Shown piece after piece: positions 1 to 10,675 of a stretch of 64,000 bases of DNA (position 1 is the first letter of the stretch; each line of letters opens with the position of its first letter). The stretch is taken from NCBI GenBank assembly GCA_029961745.1, contig CP124680.1, positions 2,976,001-3,040,000 on the forward strand, in the 5' to 3' direction. The notes beneath the pieces are model-generated. The model saw only the letters and a program-made list of their open reading frames with translations. It was not told the origin of the DNA and did not search any database. The DNA is from Nocardioides sp. L-11A (GTDB lineage: Bacteria > Actinomycetota > Actinomycetes > Propionibacteriales > Nocardioidaceae). The translations under genes and the position numbers were made by a program.

Positions 1-1079
1 TCGAGCAGCAGCGCCAGGCCCAGCAGGAGCGGGAGCGCGGCGAGACCGGCCAGACCCAGGTGCTCAAGACGCTCACCCCGGTCGTCGAGCACCTGCGCGC
101 CATGCAGCGCAAGGTCGACGACCTCGAGAAGGCCCGCGTCCAGCAGCACACCGAGCTGGCGACCCAGATCAAGCACACCCAGCGCTCGGTCGAGGACTCC
201 CGCAAGGCCGCCGACACCCTCGCCTCGGTGCTCAAGAACAACGCCGTCCGGGGTGCATGGGGCGAGACCCAGCTGCGCACGCTGGTCGAGACCGCGGGAC
301 TGCTCAACCGGGTCGACTTCGAGCTGCAGCACTCCGTCGAGGCCGACTCCGGCAGCCGCCGGCCCGACATGGTCATCAACCTCCCCGGCGGCAAGCAGAT
401 GGCGATCGACGCCAAGGTGCCCTACAACGCGTTCATGGACGCCCAGCGCGAGGGCCTCGAGCCCGAGACCCGGCAGCGACTGCTCGACGATCACGCCCGC
501 AAGGTCCGCGGCCACGTCGACACCCTCGCCCGCAAGGGGTACTGGACCGGCCTCGCGGTCAGCCCGGAGTTCACCGTCGCGTTCATCCCCAACGAGCAGC
601 TCCTCAACGCCGCCCTCGAGGTCGACCCGTCGCTGATGGAGCACGCCTTCGGCAACGGCATCGTCCTGGCGACCCCGACGAACCTCTGGAGCATGCTCAA
701 GACCGTCGCCTTCACCTGGAAGCAGGAGGCCCTCACCGAGGACGCCCAGGTCCTCTTCGAGCTCGGTCAGGTCCTCTACCGCCGGATCCTCAAGCTCTCC
801 GAGCACGTCGACAAGCTCGGCCGCTCGCTGCAGCGCAGCGTCAAGGACTACAACGCCTTCACCGGCTCCCTCGAGCGCTCGGTCCTGCCCGCCGCCCGCA
901 AGCTCAACGCCGCCGACCCGGTCGCCGACATCCCCGTGCCCAAGGAGATCGAGGAGGCACCCAAGGCGCTCGCCTCCAGCGAGTTCGGCGCGCTCGCCGA
1001 CCTCGACCGCGACGAGCTCACCTTCGACTTCGACCTCCCGGTCGACGCGGAGATCGTGGACGACACCCGAGCAGGCTGA
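1..1079 (+). CDS. rmuC: DNA recombination protein RmuC, 5'-truncated by the window edge
   Basis: RmuC-family protein, thought to limit DNA inversions and to act as a nuclease-like factor on recombination intermediates. The reading frame is open from base 3, with a Q/E-rich stretch, so the apparent GTG at 60 is internal and the N-terminus lies outside the window. About 358 codons are visible. An N-terminal coiled coil leads into the family core: RGAWGE near residue 65 after the GTG, RPDMVINLPGG with IDAKVP at about 105-120, and EFTVAFIPNEQLL at about 170. The tail is acidic. The gene ends about 110 bases before a repeat pair. The family call is firm; the true start cannot be given. Confidence 0.93.
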   Translation, partial: EQQRQAQQERERGETGQTQVLKTLTPVVEHLRAMQRKVDDLEKARVQQHTELATQIKHTQRSVEDSRKAADTLASVLKNNAVRGAWGETQLRTLVETAGLLNRVDFELQHSVEADSGSRRPDMVINLPGGKQMAIDAKVPYNAFMDAQREGLEPETRQRLLDDHARKVRGHVDTLARKGYWTGLAVSPEFTVAFIPNEQLLNAALEVDPSLMEHAFGNGIVLATPTNLWSMLKTVAFTWKQEALTEDAQVLFELGQVLYRRILKLSEHVDKLGRSLQRSVKDYNAFTGSLERSVLPAARKLNAADPVADIPVPKEIEEAPKALASSEFGALADLDRDELTFDFDLPVDAEIVDDTRAG

Positions 1080-1189
1080 GCCCCGGCGGACTGAGCCCCG
1101 GGCCGGGCAATGCGGTCCGCCCCTGCTGGGGTGCGGCCGGTCGTGTTCATGACGGGTGAATCGACGGCGGGCTGTCACTGGTCTCGGGA

Positions 1190-1259
1190 TTGGGCACAAA
1201 CCGCAGGGAATTGCCCCGAATTGCTGCGGTTTGGGACCAAACCGCAACGACCACCGCGC
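1190..1259. repeat. 70-bp intergenic repeat, copy A
   Basis: First of two direct copies of a 70-bp unit beginning TTGGGCACAAACCGCA and ending CCACCGCGC. Its right half holds an inverted repeat, TGCGGTTTGG-GA-CCAAACCGCA, able to form a hairpin. It differs from copy B at four positions that I can count by eye. It lies between rmuC and the thioesterase-like gene, in a gap (1080-1426) where I see no gene. Confidence 0.85.
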
Positions 1260-1354
1260 TCGGCATCCTGGCGACGAGCCGGCTCCTCCTCGACGCCGAC
1301 GATCGTCACCGGCACCACCCAGACGGCAGTCTTGCCCTCACAGACCCACCGCGT

Positions 1355-1424
1355 TTGGGCACAAACCGCATGGAATTGCCCCGAAATGTTGCGGTTTGGG
1401 ACCAAACCGCAACAACCACCGCGC
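1355..1424. repeat. 70-bp intergenic repeat, copy B
   Basis: Second direct copy of the unit at 1190, spaced 165 bp start to start. It ends two bases before the stop codon of the minus-strand thioesterase-like gene, so its hairpin could act as a transcription terminator or RNA-stability element for that gene. A diverged third copy in inverted orientation lies at 51989-52048. Confidence 0.85.
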
Positions 1425-1426
1425 CC

Positions 1427-2269
1427 TCAGACCGCGCCGCGGGGCTCCACCCCGCCCGAGAGATCGACGGTACGCCGGGTGTTGGCGAGGGAGGTGACGG
1501 TGGCGGTGCCCAGGCTTCCGCTGCCGTCGAAGACCTCCGCCGTGCCGACGGCGATCCCGTCGGCGGCGAGGTGGTCGGCGGCGCGCAGGCCGAGCCGGGT
1601 GCTGTCCGGGAGCCGGCACAGTGCCAGGTCGATGTCGGTGTTGATGTGCTCGACACCGCGCGCACCCCAGTTGGTGACCATGCTGGTGGCGTCGGCGATC
1701 GAGGCCACCGCCTGGAAGGGCGTGCACTCCTCACCGGCGACGATCGGGATGGCGGTCTGCCAGGTCTGGTGCCGTCCGGCGTTCTGGTGGTCGCCGAAGT
1801 TGTCGGACCAGCCGGCGGTGCTGGCGAAGATCGGCACGTGGTGCTCGCTCGGAGCCGGGAGGAGGTCGGCCGGTGGCGGGACGGGCCGCTCCGCCGGCGC
1901 CGCCCAGACCTCGCCCGGCGCGTTCGCCGACGGCGCCAGGAAGGTCGCTCCGGCCCGGGCGACGACCACCCCCTCCTGCTCGACGACGGCGTCCAGCAGC
2001 ACGAGGCGCGTGCCTTCGCGCACGATCCGCGCGGAGGCGGTCGTCGTGATCATCCGGGCCGGCCGGAACAGGTCGACGTGGTAGCGGGCGGGCACCAGGC
2101 CGGTGCGCCCGGCCTCGCCCACGGCCTGCTCGAGCGCGCGGGCGAGCAGTCCGCTGACGGCGACGCCGTGCATCTGGTCGTCGCGCCACAGGCTCTGCGC
2201 GAGCGGCAGCGGGTCGAATCCGGCGGCGGACTGCTGGAACCAGGCGAACTGGAACGCGTTCTCGTTCAC
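1427..2269 (-). CDS. Thioesterase-family (hotdog, TesB-like) protein
   Basis: 280-residue protein with the layout of TesB-like acyl-CoA thioesterases, that is, two hotdog halves. The N-terminal half contains a DDQMHGVAVSGLLARALE stretch and a PARYHVDLFRPA segment, the usual strand after the first hotdog helix. The C-terminal half has NWGARGVEHINTDIDLALCR and a GSLGTATVTSLANTRR end typical of the second domain. It would hydrolyse acyl-CoA thioesters in the cytoplasm; the substrate is unknown. It is transcribed away from the serine hydrolase gene behind it (21-nt gap), so the two may share a transcript. The assignment comes from overall pattern rather than a diagnostic catalytic motif. Confidence 0.75.
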   Translation of the reverse strand: MNENAFQFAWFQQSAAGFDPLPLAQSLWRDDQMHGVAVSGLLARALEQAVGEAGRTGLVPARYHVDLFRPARMITTTASARIVREGTRLVLLDAVVEQEGVVVARAGATFLAPSANAPGEVWAAPAERPVPPPADLLPAPSEHHVPIFASTAGWSDNFGDHQNAGRHQTWQTAIPIVAGEECTPFQAVASIADATSMVTNWGARGVEHINTDIDLALCRLPDSTRLGLRAADHLAADGIAVGTAEVFDGSGSLGTATVTSLANTRRTVDLSGGVEPRGAV

Positions 2270-2290
2270 GGCAGCATCATGCCCCGCCGC

Positions 2291-3631
2291 TCACAGCGGC
2301 TCGGCAACGCCCCCGGGGATCGGAGCGTGCGGGTCGTAGGGCGCGCGGGTCCAGACGAAGGTCGCGCACTCCAGGTGGCCGAGGGTCCCGTCGGGGCGCC
2401 GGCGCAGGTGGAGGATCTCGCCGCGGTGGTAGCCGTCGACGCCGACGAAGCCGTCGCCCTCCGGGGCGAACCGATCCTCGAGCTCGCCGCTGCGCAGGTC
2501 CCGGACCCTCAGCTCGCCGTGGACCCACTCGATGCCGAGGGCCGTGTTGCCCCAGAACCACACACCCAGGACCTCCGCGACCCGGCCCGGGAGCGGCCGC
2601 GCCGACGGCCGCCACGCCGGGACTCCGGCCCGGGCGCCCTCGCCGGGGCCGGGGCCGGCGTCGAGGAACCGGCCCGGCACCTCCTCGGCGCCCAGCCCGG
2701 TCGTGGCGTCCGCGAGCGCGACGACGGCGTCGCGGCTCACCGGGTCGACGAAGAGCGACGCCTGGAAGCCGGGCATCGACCCGGTATGGCCGACCAGGGT
2801 GCGTCCCCCGACGCCGAGCAGCCGCAGGCCGAGGCCGTAGGCGTCGTCGGCCGTCCCGGGCCGGGCCGGGAGGGCCATCTCGGCCAGGCTCGTCGCGGCC
2901 AGGACGTCGGGGTGGCCGGTGGCGAGGAAGTCCGCCCAGCGCAGCAGGTCGCCGGTCGTGCTCCACAGCTGCCCGGCGGGCGCCATCGCTCCGGTGTCGG
3001 TGTGCGGCTCGGCGCTGAGGGTGTGCGCGAAGTGGTCGACGCTGCGGCCGGGCGCGTGATCGGCCGGCGGGTGGTACGACGTGGCGGCCATGCCGAGCGG
3101 ACCCAGCAGCCGCGTCCGCGCGACCTCCCACCAGGGGGCGCCCCGCAGTCGCGCGACGACCTCGCCGAGGAGGGCGAACCCGAGGTTCGAGTAGTGGAAG
3201 TACTCCCCCGCCGCCGCGATGCGTCCGGCGCCGTCGTTCGCGGCGACCAGGTCCGCGAAGGAGCTGCCGTCGACGCGCTCCCACCAGGCTCCCGCCGGCT
3301 CGCTCTGCAGGCCCCCGGTGTGGGCCAGCAGCTCGCGCAGCGTCACCGACGCGTAGCCGGTCTCCGGCACGAACCGGCCGAGCGGGTCGTCGAGACCGAG
3401 CCGGCCCTCGTCGCGCAGTTGGACGACCAGCACCGCGGTCAGGGTCTTGGTGATCGATCCGATCCGGTACGCCGTCGCGCCGCTCACCTCGCGGTCCGGG
3501 AGGACGCTCACGCACCCCTGCCAGACCGGAGTGCCGCCACGGGCCACGGCCGCCGAGACCGACGGCAGTCGACCCGCGGCCTGCAGCGACGCCAGCGCGT
3601 CGTCGTACGGCGTCACGGCCGGTCGGTCCAC
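2291..3631 (-). CDS. Beta-lactamase-family serine hydrolase
   Basis: Class C beta-lactamase/DD-peptidase-fold serine hydrolase. From the chosen start the SxxK motif is in GSITKTLTA at about residue 50, the tyrosine motif is YSN (FHYSNLGFALLGE) at about 145, and HTGSMPG at about 275 replaces the KTG box. The C-terminal 120 residues form an extra beta-rich domain. No signal peptide is evident, so a cytoplasmic esterase or peptidase role is as likely as a cell-wall one. The GTG at 3631 starts 4 nt after the gcvP stop; longer in-frame starts would run deep into gcvP and give a low-complexity leader. It is probably co-transcribed with gcvP. The substrate is not predictable. Confidence 0.82.
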   Translation of the reverse strand: MDRPAVTPYDDALASLQAAGRLPSVSAAVARGGTPVWQGCVSVLPDREVSGATAYRIGSITKTLTAVLVVQLRDEGRLGLDDPLGRFVPETGYASVTLRELLAHTGGLQSEPAGAWWERVDGSSFADLVAANDGAGRIAAAGEYFHYSNLGFALLGEVVARLRGAPWWEVARTRLLGPLGMAATSYHPPADHAPGRSVDHFAHTLSAEPHTDTGAMAPAGQLWSTTGDLLRWADFLATGHPDVLAATSLAEMALPARPGTADDAYGLGLRLLGVGGRTLVGHTGSMPGFQASLFVDPVSRDAVVALADATTGLGAEEVPGRFLDAGPGPGEGARAGVPAWRPSARPLPGRVAEVLGVWFWGNTALGIEWVHGELRVRDLRSGELEDRFAPEGDGFVGVDGYHRGEILHLRRRPDGTLGHLECATFVWTRAPYDPHAPIPGGVAEPL

Positions 3632-3635
3632 GGTG

Positions 3636-6479
<2,844 letters not shown>

Positions 6480-6544
6480 AGCAGGCAGGTTTCCTCAGGG
6501 ATCGAAGACAATCGAGCCCTCCCCCTCTGTCGGCGCGTCATCGC

Positions 6545-6641
6545 GCCTTCAGAGTTGCCTGCTCCGCACGGTCCTGGCGCCTGAGAGGTTCCGGGGAGGG
6601 ATTGCCCCTTCGGCGCAGACACGGGGCCTGACTCTCCCGTG
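6545..6641 (-). promoter_or_regulatory. Glycine riboswitch (single aptamer) in the gcvP leader
   Basis: Read on the minus strand, the leader contains the conserved aptamer blocks in order: CGGGAGAGT, GCGCCGAAGGGGCAA, CCCCGGAACCTCTCAGGC, GGACCGTGCGG and CAACTCTGAAGGCGC. These are the hallmark sequences of a glycine-binding aptamer. Only one aptamer is evident. A 6-bp hairpin (GGCGCG-ATGA-CGCGCC, plus-strand 6532-6547) follows and overlaps the aptamer 3' edge. It is a candidate expression-platform stem, about 50 nt before the gcvP ATG. The family is recognised with confidence; the switching mechanism is inferred. Confidence 0.93.
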
Positions 6642-6664
6642 CAGCATCAAACAGCGGGTACAGG

Positions 6665-7264
6665 CTACCCCACGTTGCGAGCCGCGCGGCGAGCGGCGAG
6701 CTCGTCGCCGGCCACCGGCGCGTCGGGCTCGGCGTCGTTGGCGTGCTCGCTCGGCAGCTGGGCCAGGGTGCCCTCGATCTCACGCCACACGCCGCCGATC
6801 GCGATGCCGAACACGCCCTGTCCGCCCTGGAGGAGGTCGATGACCTCGTCGTTGCTGGTGCACTCGTAGACCGAGGCGCCATCGCTCATCAGGGTGACCT
6901 GGGTCAGGTCGTCGGTGCCGCGTTCGCGCAGGTGGCTGACTGCCGTGCGGATGTTCTGCAGCGAGATGCCGGCGTCGAGGAGTCGCTTGATGATCTTCAG
7001 GATCAGGATGTCGCGGAAGCTGTAGAGCCGCTGCGAGCCGGATCCCTTGGCGCCGCGGACGCTGGGCTCGATCAGGCCGGTGCGGGCCCAGTAGTCGAGC
7101 TGGCGATAGGTGATGCCGGCCGCGTTGCACGCGGTCGGGCCGCGGTAGCCGAGATCGCTGGGCAGCGGGGAGACGTCGTCGGTGAAGAGCAGCCCCTGCT
7201 CCTCGGCGGCAGCCGTCGCCGCGGTCGCGTCCTGACCGACCTTCTCGGGCTGCTGCTCGTTCAC
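6665..7264 (-). CDS. MerR-family transcriptional regulator (Rv1830-type)
   Basis: 199-residue regulator with a MerR helix-turn-helix at about residues 40-110 (GYRGPTACNAAGITYRQLDY, then RLYSFRDILILKIIKRLLDAG) and a C-terminal effector-like half (DLTQVTLMSDGASVYEC). Orthologues sit in this same garA-gcvP neighbourhood in actinobacteria. I chose the GTG at 7264 because a strong GGAGG lies 5 nt upstream; the ATG at 7312 would add 16 unlikely residues. Targets are unknown here. Being directly upstream of the riboswitch-controlled gcvP, it may be read through into that gene. Confidence 0.9.
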   Translation of the reverse strand: MNEQQPEKVGQDATAATAAAEEQGLLFTDDVSPLPSDLGYRGPTACNAAGITYRQLDYWARTGLIEPSVRGAKGSGSQRLYSFRDILILKIIKRLLDAGISLQNIRTAVSHLRERGTDDLTQVTLMSDGASVYECTSNDEVIDLLQGGQGVFGIAIGGVWREIEGTLAQLPSEHANDAEPDAPVAGDELAARRAARNVG

Positions 7265-7409
7265 GGGGCCTCCAGGGCTCAACGGGGTCGGACGCCGGGC
7301 ACTGCGCGGCACTGCTGTCCTTCGACTCCTTCAAGGTACGGCGCGGGTGTCGGGCCGGTCAAAGACGTGGCCGGGCGTGTCGCGAAAACCCTCACCCTGA
7401 GGCTGAGAC

Positions 7410-7880
7410 TCACCCCTCGGAGCCGAAGTCCTCCGGCGAGACGTGGTCGAGGAACTCGCGGAACGCCTCGACCTCGTCCTCCTCCTCGGCGGGCGCCGCG
7501 AGGCCCGCCTCGGCGAGCACCTCGTCGGCGCAGTAGATCGTGGTGCCGGTGCGCAGGGCGAGGGCGATCGAGTCCGAGGGACGGGCGCTCACCTCGACCC
7601 CGGACGCGAAGACCAGGGTCGCGTAGAAGACGCCGTCGCGGACGTCGGTGATCCGCACCTCACTCAGCTCGTTGCCGGTCGCCGTGAGCACGTCGCGCAT
7701 CAGGTCGTGGGTCAGCGGTCGCGGCGGCACCACTCCCTGTTGGGCGAACGCGATCGCGGTGGCCTCGACGGCCCCGATCCAGATCGGCAGGTAGCGCTCG
7801 CCCCCGACCTCTCGCAGCAGCACGATCGGCTGGTTGGACGGCATCTCCACCCGGACACCCATCACGTCGACCTCGCGCAT
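7410..7880 (-). CDS. Bifunctional nuclease family protein (DUF151)
   Basis: 156-residue DUF151 protein. The domain spans nearly the whole chain: MREVDVMGVRVEMPSNQPIV at the start, RYLPIWIGAVEATAIA at about 28-45, RPLTHDLM at about 54, and SARPSDSIALALRTGTTIY at about 98-118. The C-terminal 40 residues are acidic. Family members show DNase/RNase activity in plants and are widespread but poorly characterised in bacteria. It sits between the two merR genes, as in M. tuberculosis Rv1828-Rv1830, suggesting a conserved functional unit. Confidence 0.92.
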   Translation of the reverse strand: MREVDVMGVRVEMPSNQPIVLLREVGGERYLPIWIGAVEATAIAFAQQGVVPPRPLTHDLMRDVLTATGNELSEVRITDVRDGVFYATLVFASGVEVSARPSDSIALALRTGTTIYCADEVLAEAGLAAPAEEEDEVEAFREFLDHVSPEDFGSEG

Positions 7881-7911
7881 GCGTCCAGCCTACTGCGTCG
7901 AATTCGGCGGC

Positions 7912-8640
7912 TCAGATCCGCCGCAGGCCGGCCTTGACCAGCGTCGCGTGCAACCGCACGGACAGAGCGGCGATCTCGCTGACCGCCTCCTCCGCCCGGG
8001 CACTCGCGGCGGCGTCGCGGCCCTTGCGGGGCGTGACGACCTGCTGGATCAGTCCGACCTCGCGGTCCGCGGCGGTGCGGAAGGCACGCAGGTGGCGGGG
8101 CTCGATGCCGTAGTCGGCCAGCTCCCGGGCCGTCTGCGCGATCACGAGCGCGTCGGTGTCGTAGTGCCCGGTGGCCGACGGGGTGATCAGCGCGAAGGAC
8201 TCGAGCTGCCCGAGGAGGTCCTCATCGATCTCGGCCACCTTGACCAGCTCCTTGCGCGAGAGCCGCAACCGGTCGGTACGGCGGAACGACTCCGGCGCGG
8301 GCAGCCCGTCGGCCCCCAGCGCGACGGTGGGCACGGTGGGCACCACCGGCTCAGGCTCCGGCGGGGCCAGGCCCCGGTCGATGGCGTCGAGATGCTCGCC
8401 GATCACCTTGAGCGGCAGGTAGTGGTCGCGCTGCATCCGCAGGATGTAGCGCAGCCGCTCGATGTCGGCCTCGGAGAACTTGCGGTACCCCGACGGGGTG
8501 CGCTCTGGCTTGACCAGGCCCTCGGCCTCGAGGAACCGGATCTTGGGGATGCTGATGTCCTCGAAGTCCACCCGCAACCTGTCGAGCACCTGCCCGATGT
8601 TGAGCCGTGGCTCCCGCGGCCGAGAGACGGCAGCCGTCAT
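7912..8640 (-). CDS. MerR-family transcriptional regulator (Rv1828-type)
   Basis: 242-residue regulator. The N-terminal winged HTH (LNIGQVLDRLRVDF, then IRFLEAEGLVKPERTPSGYR) sits at about residues 13-60. A dimerisation helix follows, then a linker rich in proline, and a C-terminal domain (RLSRKELVKVAEIDEDLLGQ) that repeats MerR-like helices. The ATG overlaps the garA stop as TGATG, so translation is probably coupled to garA. It resembles the M. tuberculosis protein encoded just after garA. Effector and targets cannot be read from the sequence. Confidence 0.93.
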   Translation of the reverse strand: MTAAVSRPREPRLNIGQVLDRLRVDFEDISIPKIRFLEAEGLVKPERTPSGYRKFSEADIERLRYILRMQRDHYLPLKVIGEHLDAIDRGLAPPEPEPVVPTVPTVALGADGLPAPESFRRTDRLRLSRKELVKVAEIDEDLLGQLESFALITPSATGHYDTDALVIAQTARELADYGIEPRHLRAFRTAADREVGLIQQVVTPRKGRDAAASARAEEAVSEIAALSVRLHATLVKAGLRRI

Positions 8641-9149
8641 CAGACGCCTTCGTGCCCGGCGAAGAAGACCAGGCGGTACTTCCCGACCTGGACCTCGTCG
8701 CTGTCCTTGAGCTGGACCTTCTCGATCCGGTCCCGGTTGACGTAGGTGCCGTTGAGGCTGCCGGCGTCCTCGACGGTGAAGGTGTCGCCGTCGCGGCGGA
8801 ACAGCGCGTGCCGACGCGAGACCGTGACGTCGTCGAGGAAGATGCCGCTCTCCGGGTGCCGTCCGGCGCTCACCTCGTCGGCGTCGAGGAGGAAGCGGCT
8901 GCCGGAGCCGGGCCCCTTCTGGACGACGAGCAGGGCGTGGCCGACCGGCAGGGCGTCGACCGCCGCGGCGTCCACGGGGCTCAGCGCCCGATCGGAGGTC
9001 TCGACCCCCGCGCCGCCGCCGAACTGGATCGTGGCGGTGGCGTCGGTGACCGGGGGCGCCGGCTCGGGCGCGACCAACCGGTTCCCGCACTGCGAGCAGA
9101 AGCGGGCGTCATCGGGGTTCTGCCGACCACAGGCGGTGCAGAACGGCAT
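8640..9149 (-). CDS. garA: FHA-domain signalling protein GarA with an N-terminal zinc ribbon
   Basis: 169 residues. A C-terminal FHA domain (about 70-165) carries the phosphothreonine-binding signature: SAGRHPESGIFLDDVTVSRRH, then GSLNGTYVNRDRI. In the Mycobacterium homologue this domain binds and inhibits TCA-cycle and glutamate enzymes and is controlled by PknB/PknG phosphorylation of an N-terminal threonine. Here the N-terminus is a double CxxC zinc ribbon (CTACGRQNPDDARFCSQCG), followed by a short TATIQF threonine segment that could be the phosphosite. The mycobacterial ETTS motif is not present as such. Position between gcvH and merR supports the identity. Confidence 0.9.
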   Translation of the reverse strand: MPFCTACGRQNPDDARFCSQCGNRLVAPEPAPPVTDATATIQFGGGAGVETSDRALSPVDAAAVDALPVGHALLVVQKGPGSGSRFLLDADEVSAGRHPESGIFLDDVTVSRRHALFRRDGDTFTVEDAGSLNGTYVNRDRIEKVQLKDSDEVQVGKYRLVFFAGHEGV

Positions 9150-9189
9150 CAGGGGCTCCTCACGGTGAGTCTGTCTCGAACCTACCGGA

Positions 9190-9579
9190 TCAGGTGTCGA
9201 GCTGGGCCTCGTAGGCGGCGGCGTCGAGCAGTCCGTCGAGGTCTTGGGCCGCGGCCGGGACGATCTCGAAGAGCCAGCCCGCGCCGTACGGGTCGGTGTT
9301 GACCAGCTCGGGGGTGGCGTCGAGCGCCTCGTTGACGGCGACGACCTCGCCGGTGACGGGTGCGTAGACGTCGCTGACCGACTTGGTCGACTCGAGCTCG
9401 CCGCACGCGTCGCCCGCGGTGACGGCGGCGCCGACCTCGGGGAGCGAGACGTAGACGATGTCGCCGAGGGCGTCCTGGGCGTAGTCGGTGATGCCGATCC
9501 GCACCGAGCCGGCGACCTCGCCGGGCTGGCGCAGCCACTCGTGCTCGGCGGTGTACTTCAGGTCCGCGGGGTTCGTCAT
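9190..9579 (-). CDS. gcvH: Glycine cleavage system H protein
   Basis: 129-residue lipoyl carrier that shuttles the aminomethyl intermediate between the P, T and L proteins. It starts LKYTAEHEWLR, has GITDYAQDALGDIVYVSLPEVG at about 30-50, and carries the lipoylated lysine in ELESTKSVSDVYAP near residue 66. Length is typical. It precedes garA by 40 nt on the same strand, in the order conserved in mycobacteria, and serves the gcvP encoded downstream. Confidence 0.97.
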   Translation of the reverse strand: MTNPADLKYTAEHEWLRQPGEVAGSVRIGITDYAQDALGDIVYVSLPEVGAAVTAGDACGELESTKSVSDVYAPVTGEVVAVNEALDATPELVNTDPYGAGWLFEIVPAAAQDLDGLLDAAAYEAQLDT

Positions 9580-9588
9580 GGCCGAAGG

Positions 9589-10359
9589 CTACTGCCCCTG
9601 ATCCGGGACCGCATACGAAGCCTCGTCGCGTCGCACGACGGCCTCGATGTCGATCGTGCGCCGCTCCTCGACATCGACCGTGGCCCCGTCGTCCTCGAGT
9701 TGCTTGCGGGGTCCGAGCGAGAAGTTGATGGCGCCCGCCAGGACGCTCGGCTCGCCGATCGCCTCGATGACATAAGGCCCCTCGACCCGCTCGCCGTCGA
9801 TCTCGAAGCCGCCGTCGATCTCCGCGAAGGATGTCTGGGCCACCACCCGCACCCGTCCGTTGACGGCGATCGCCTCGGCGCCGACGGTGCGCAGCTCCTG
9901 GATCGTGTCGAGCAGCGACGCCAGCCGCACCCGGCCCTCGTCCTCGGTGATCCGCACCCGCAACCCGGGGCCGGTCACCGGCACCAGGCCGGCCAGGATG
10001 TTGAGGTTGTCGACCTCGTCCTCGGCCTGGTCGATCGCGGTCTGTCGCCTGGTCGAGTCGTCGCGCAGCCCGCCGGCGACCTCCTCGAGCCGGTCGATCT
10101 CGGCCTCGGTGCGCTGGCGGGTCCCCGCCAGGCCGTCGAGCAGGTCGATCAGCTCCTGCTCGCGCAGACCGGTGTAGTCGTCGTCGACGCCGGTCAGCCG
10201 CACCTGCGTGACCGCACCGAAGCCGAGCAGCGCGAGCAGCACCGCGGCGACCAGCTGCCGGCGCGACGGGCGCAGCAGCGCGGCCCGCAGGCGGTCGGTC
10301 GGCGTGGCCGGCGGCTCCGTCTCGGCGGCGGGCGCGGGGGCGTCAGGCGTGGAAGACAT
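9589..10359 (-). CDS. DUF881 membrane-anchored protein (Rv1825-type)
   Basis: 256 residues from the ATG at 10359. A basic N-terminal segment is followed by one transmembrane helix (LVAAVLLALLGFGAVTQVRL, about 38-57), a coiled coil (about 70-125), then the DUF881 core with LVPVTGPGLRVRITEDE and ELRTVGAEAIAVNGRVRV. The start overlaps the sbp 3' end by 17 nt; a longer frame to 10452 would be antisense-like low complexity. Two DUF881 genes flank sbp, as in M. tuberculosis Rv1823-Rv1825, a set linked to cell envelope and division. The molecular function is unknown. Confidence 0.9.
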   Translation of the reverse strand: MSSTPDAPAPAAETEPPATPTDRLRAALLRPSRRQLVAAVLLALLGFGAVTQVRLTGVDDDYTGLREQELIDLLDGLAGTRQRTEAEIDRLEEVAGGLRDDSTRRQTAIDQAEDEVDNLNILAGLVPVTGPGLRVRITEDEGRVRLASLLDTIQELRTVGAEAIAVNGRVRVVAQTSFAEIDGGFEIDGERVEGPYVIEAIGEPSVLAGAINFSLGPRKQLEDDGATVDVEERRTIDIEAVVRRDEASYAVPDQGQ

Positions 10360-10675
10360 GTCTGCGGATGGCCGCCACGTTGGTGAAGATCCGGATCCCG
10401 AGCACGACGATGACGCCGGTGGAGAGCTGGCCGCCGACGCCCAGCCGGTCACCGAGGTAGACGATGCCCGCCGCGATCACGACATTGCTCAAGAAGGACA
10501 CGACGAACACCTTGTCGTCGAAGATCCCGTCGAGATAGGCGCGCAAGGCGCCGAAGACCGCGTCCAGCGCGGCGACGACCGCGATCGGGAGATAGGGCTC
10601 CACCGAGCGGGGCACGTCGGGCTGGAACACGAAGCCGAGGACCACGCCCACGACGAGTCCGAGCACGGCGATCAC
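10343..10675 (-). CDS. sbp: Small basic protein family membrane protein (DUF1290)
   Basis: 110-residue integral membrane protein with three predicted helices: MIAVLGLVVGVVLGFVF, VVSFLSNVVIAAGIVYLG and TGVIVVLGIRIFTNVAAI. Between them is the conserved YLPIAVVAALDAVFGALRAYLDGIF block. The family is encoded near ftsZ or pgsA in Gram-positive bacteria. It overlaps the preceding DUF881 gene by 4 nt and the following one by 17 nt, so the three are translationally coupled. Its function is not established. Confidence 0.93.
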   Translation of the reverse strand: MIAVLGLVVGVVLGFVFQPDVPRSVEPYLPIAVVAALDAVFGALRAYLDGIFDDKVFVVSFLSNVVIAAGIVYLGDRLGVGGQLSTGVIVVLGIRIFTNVAAIRRHVFHA

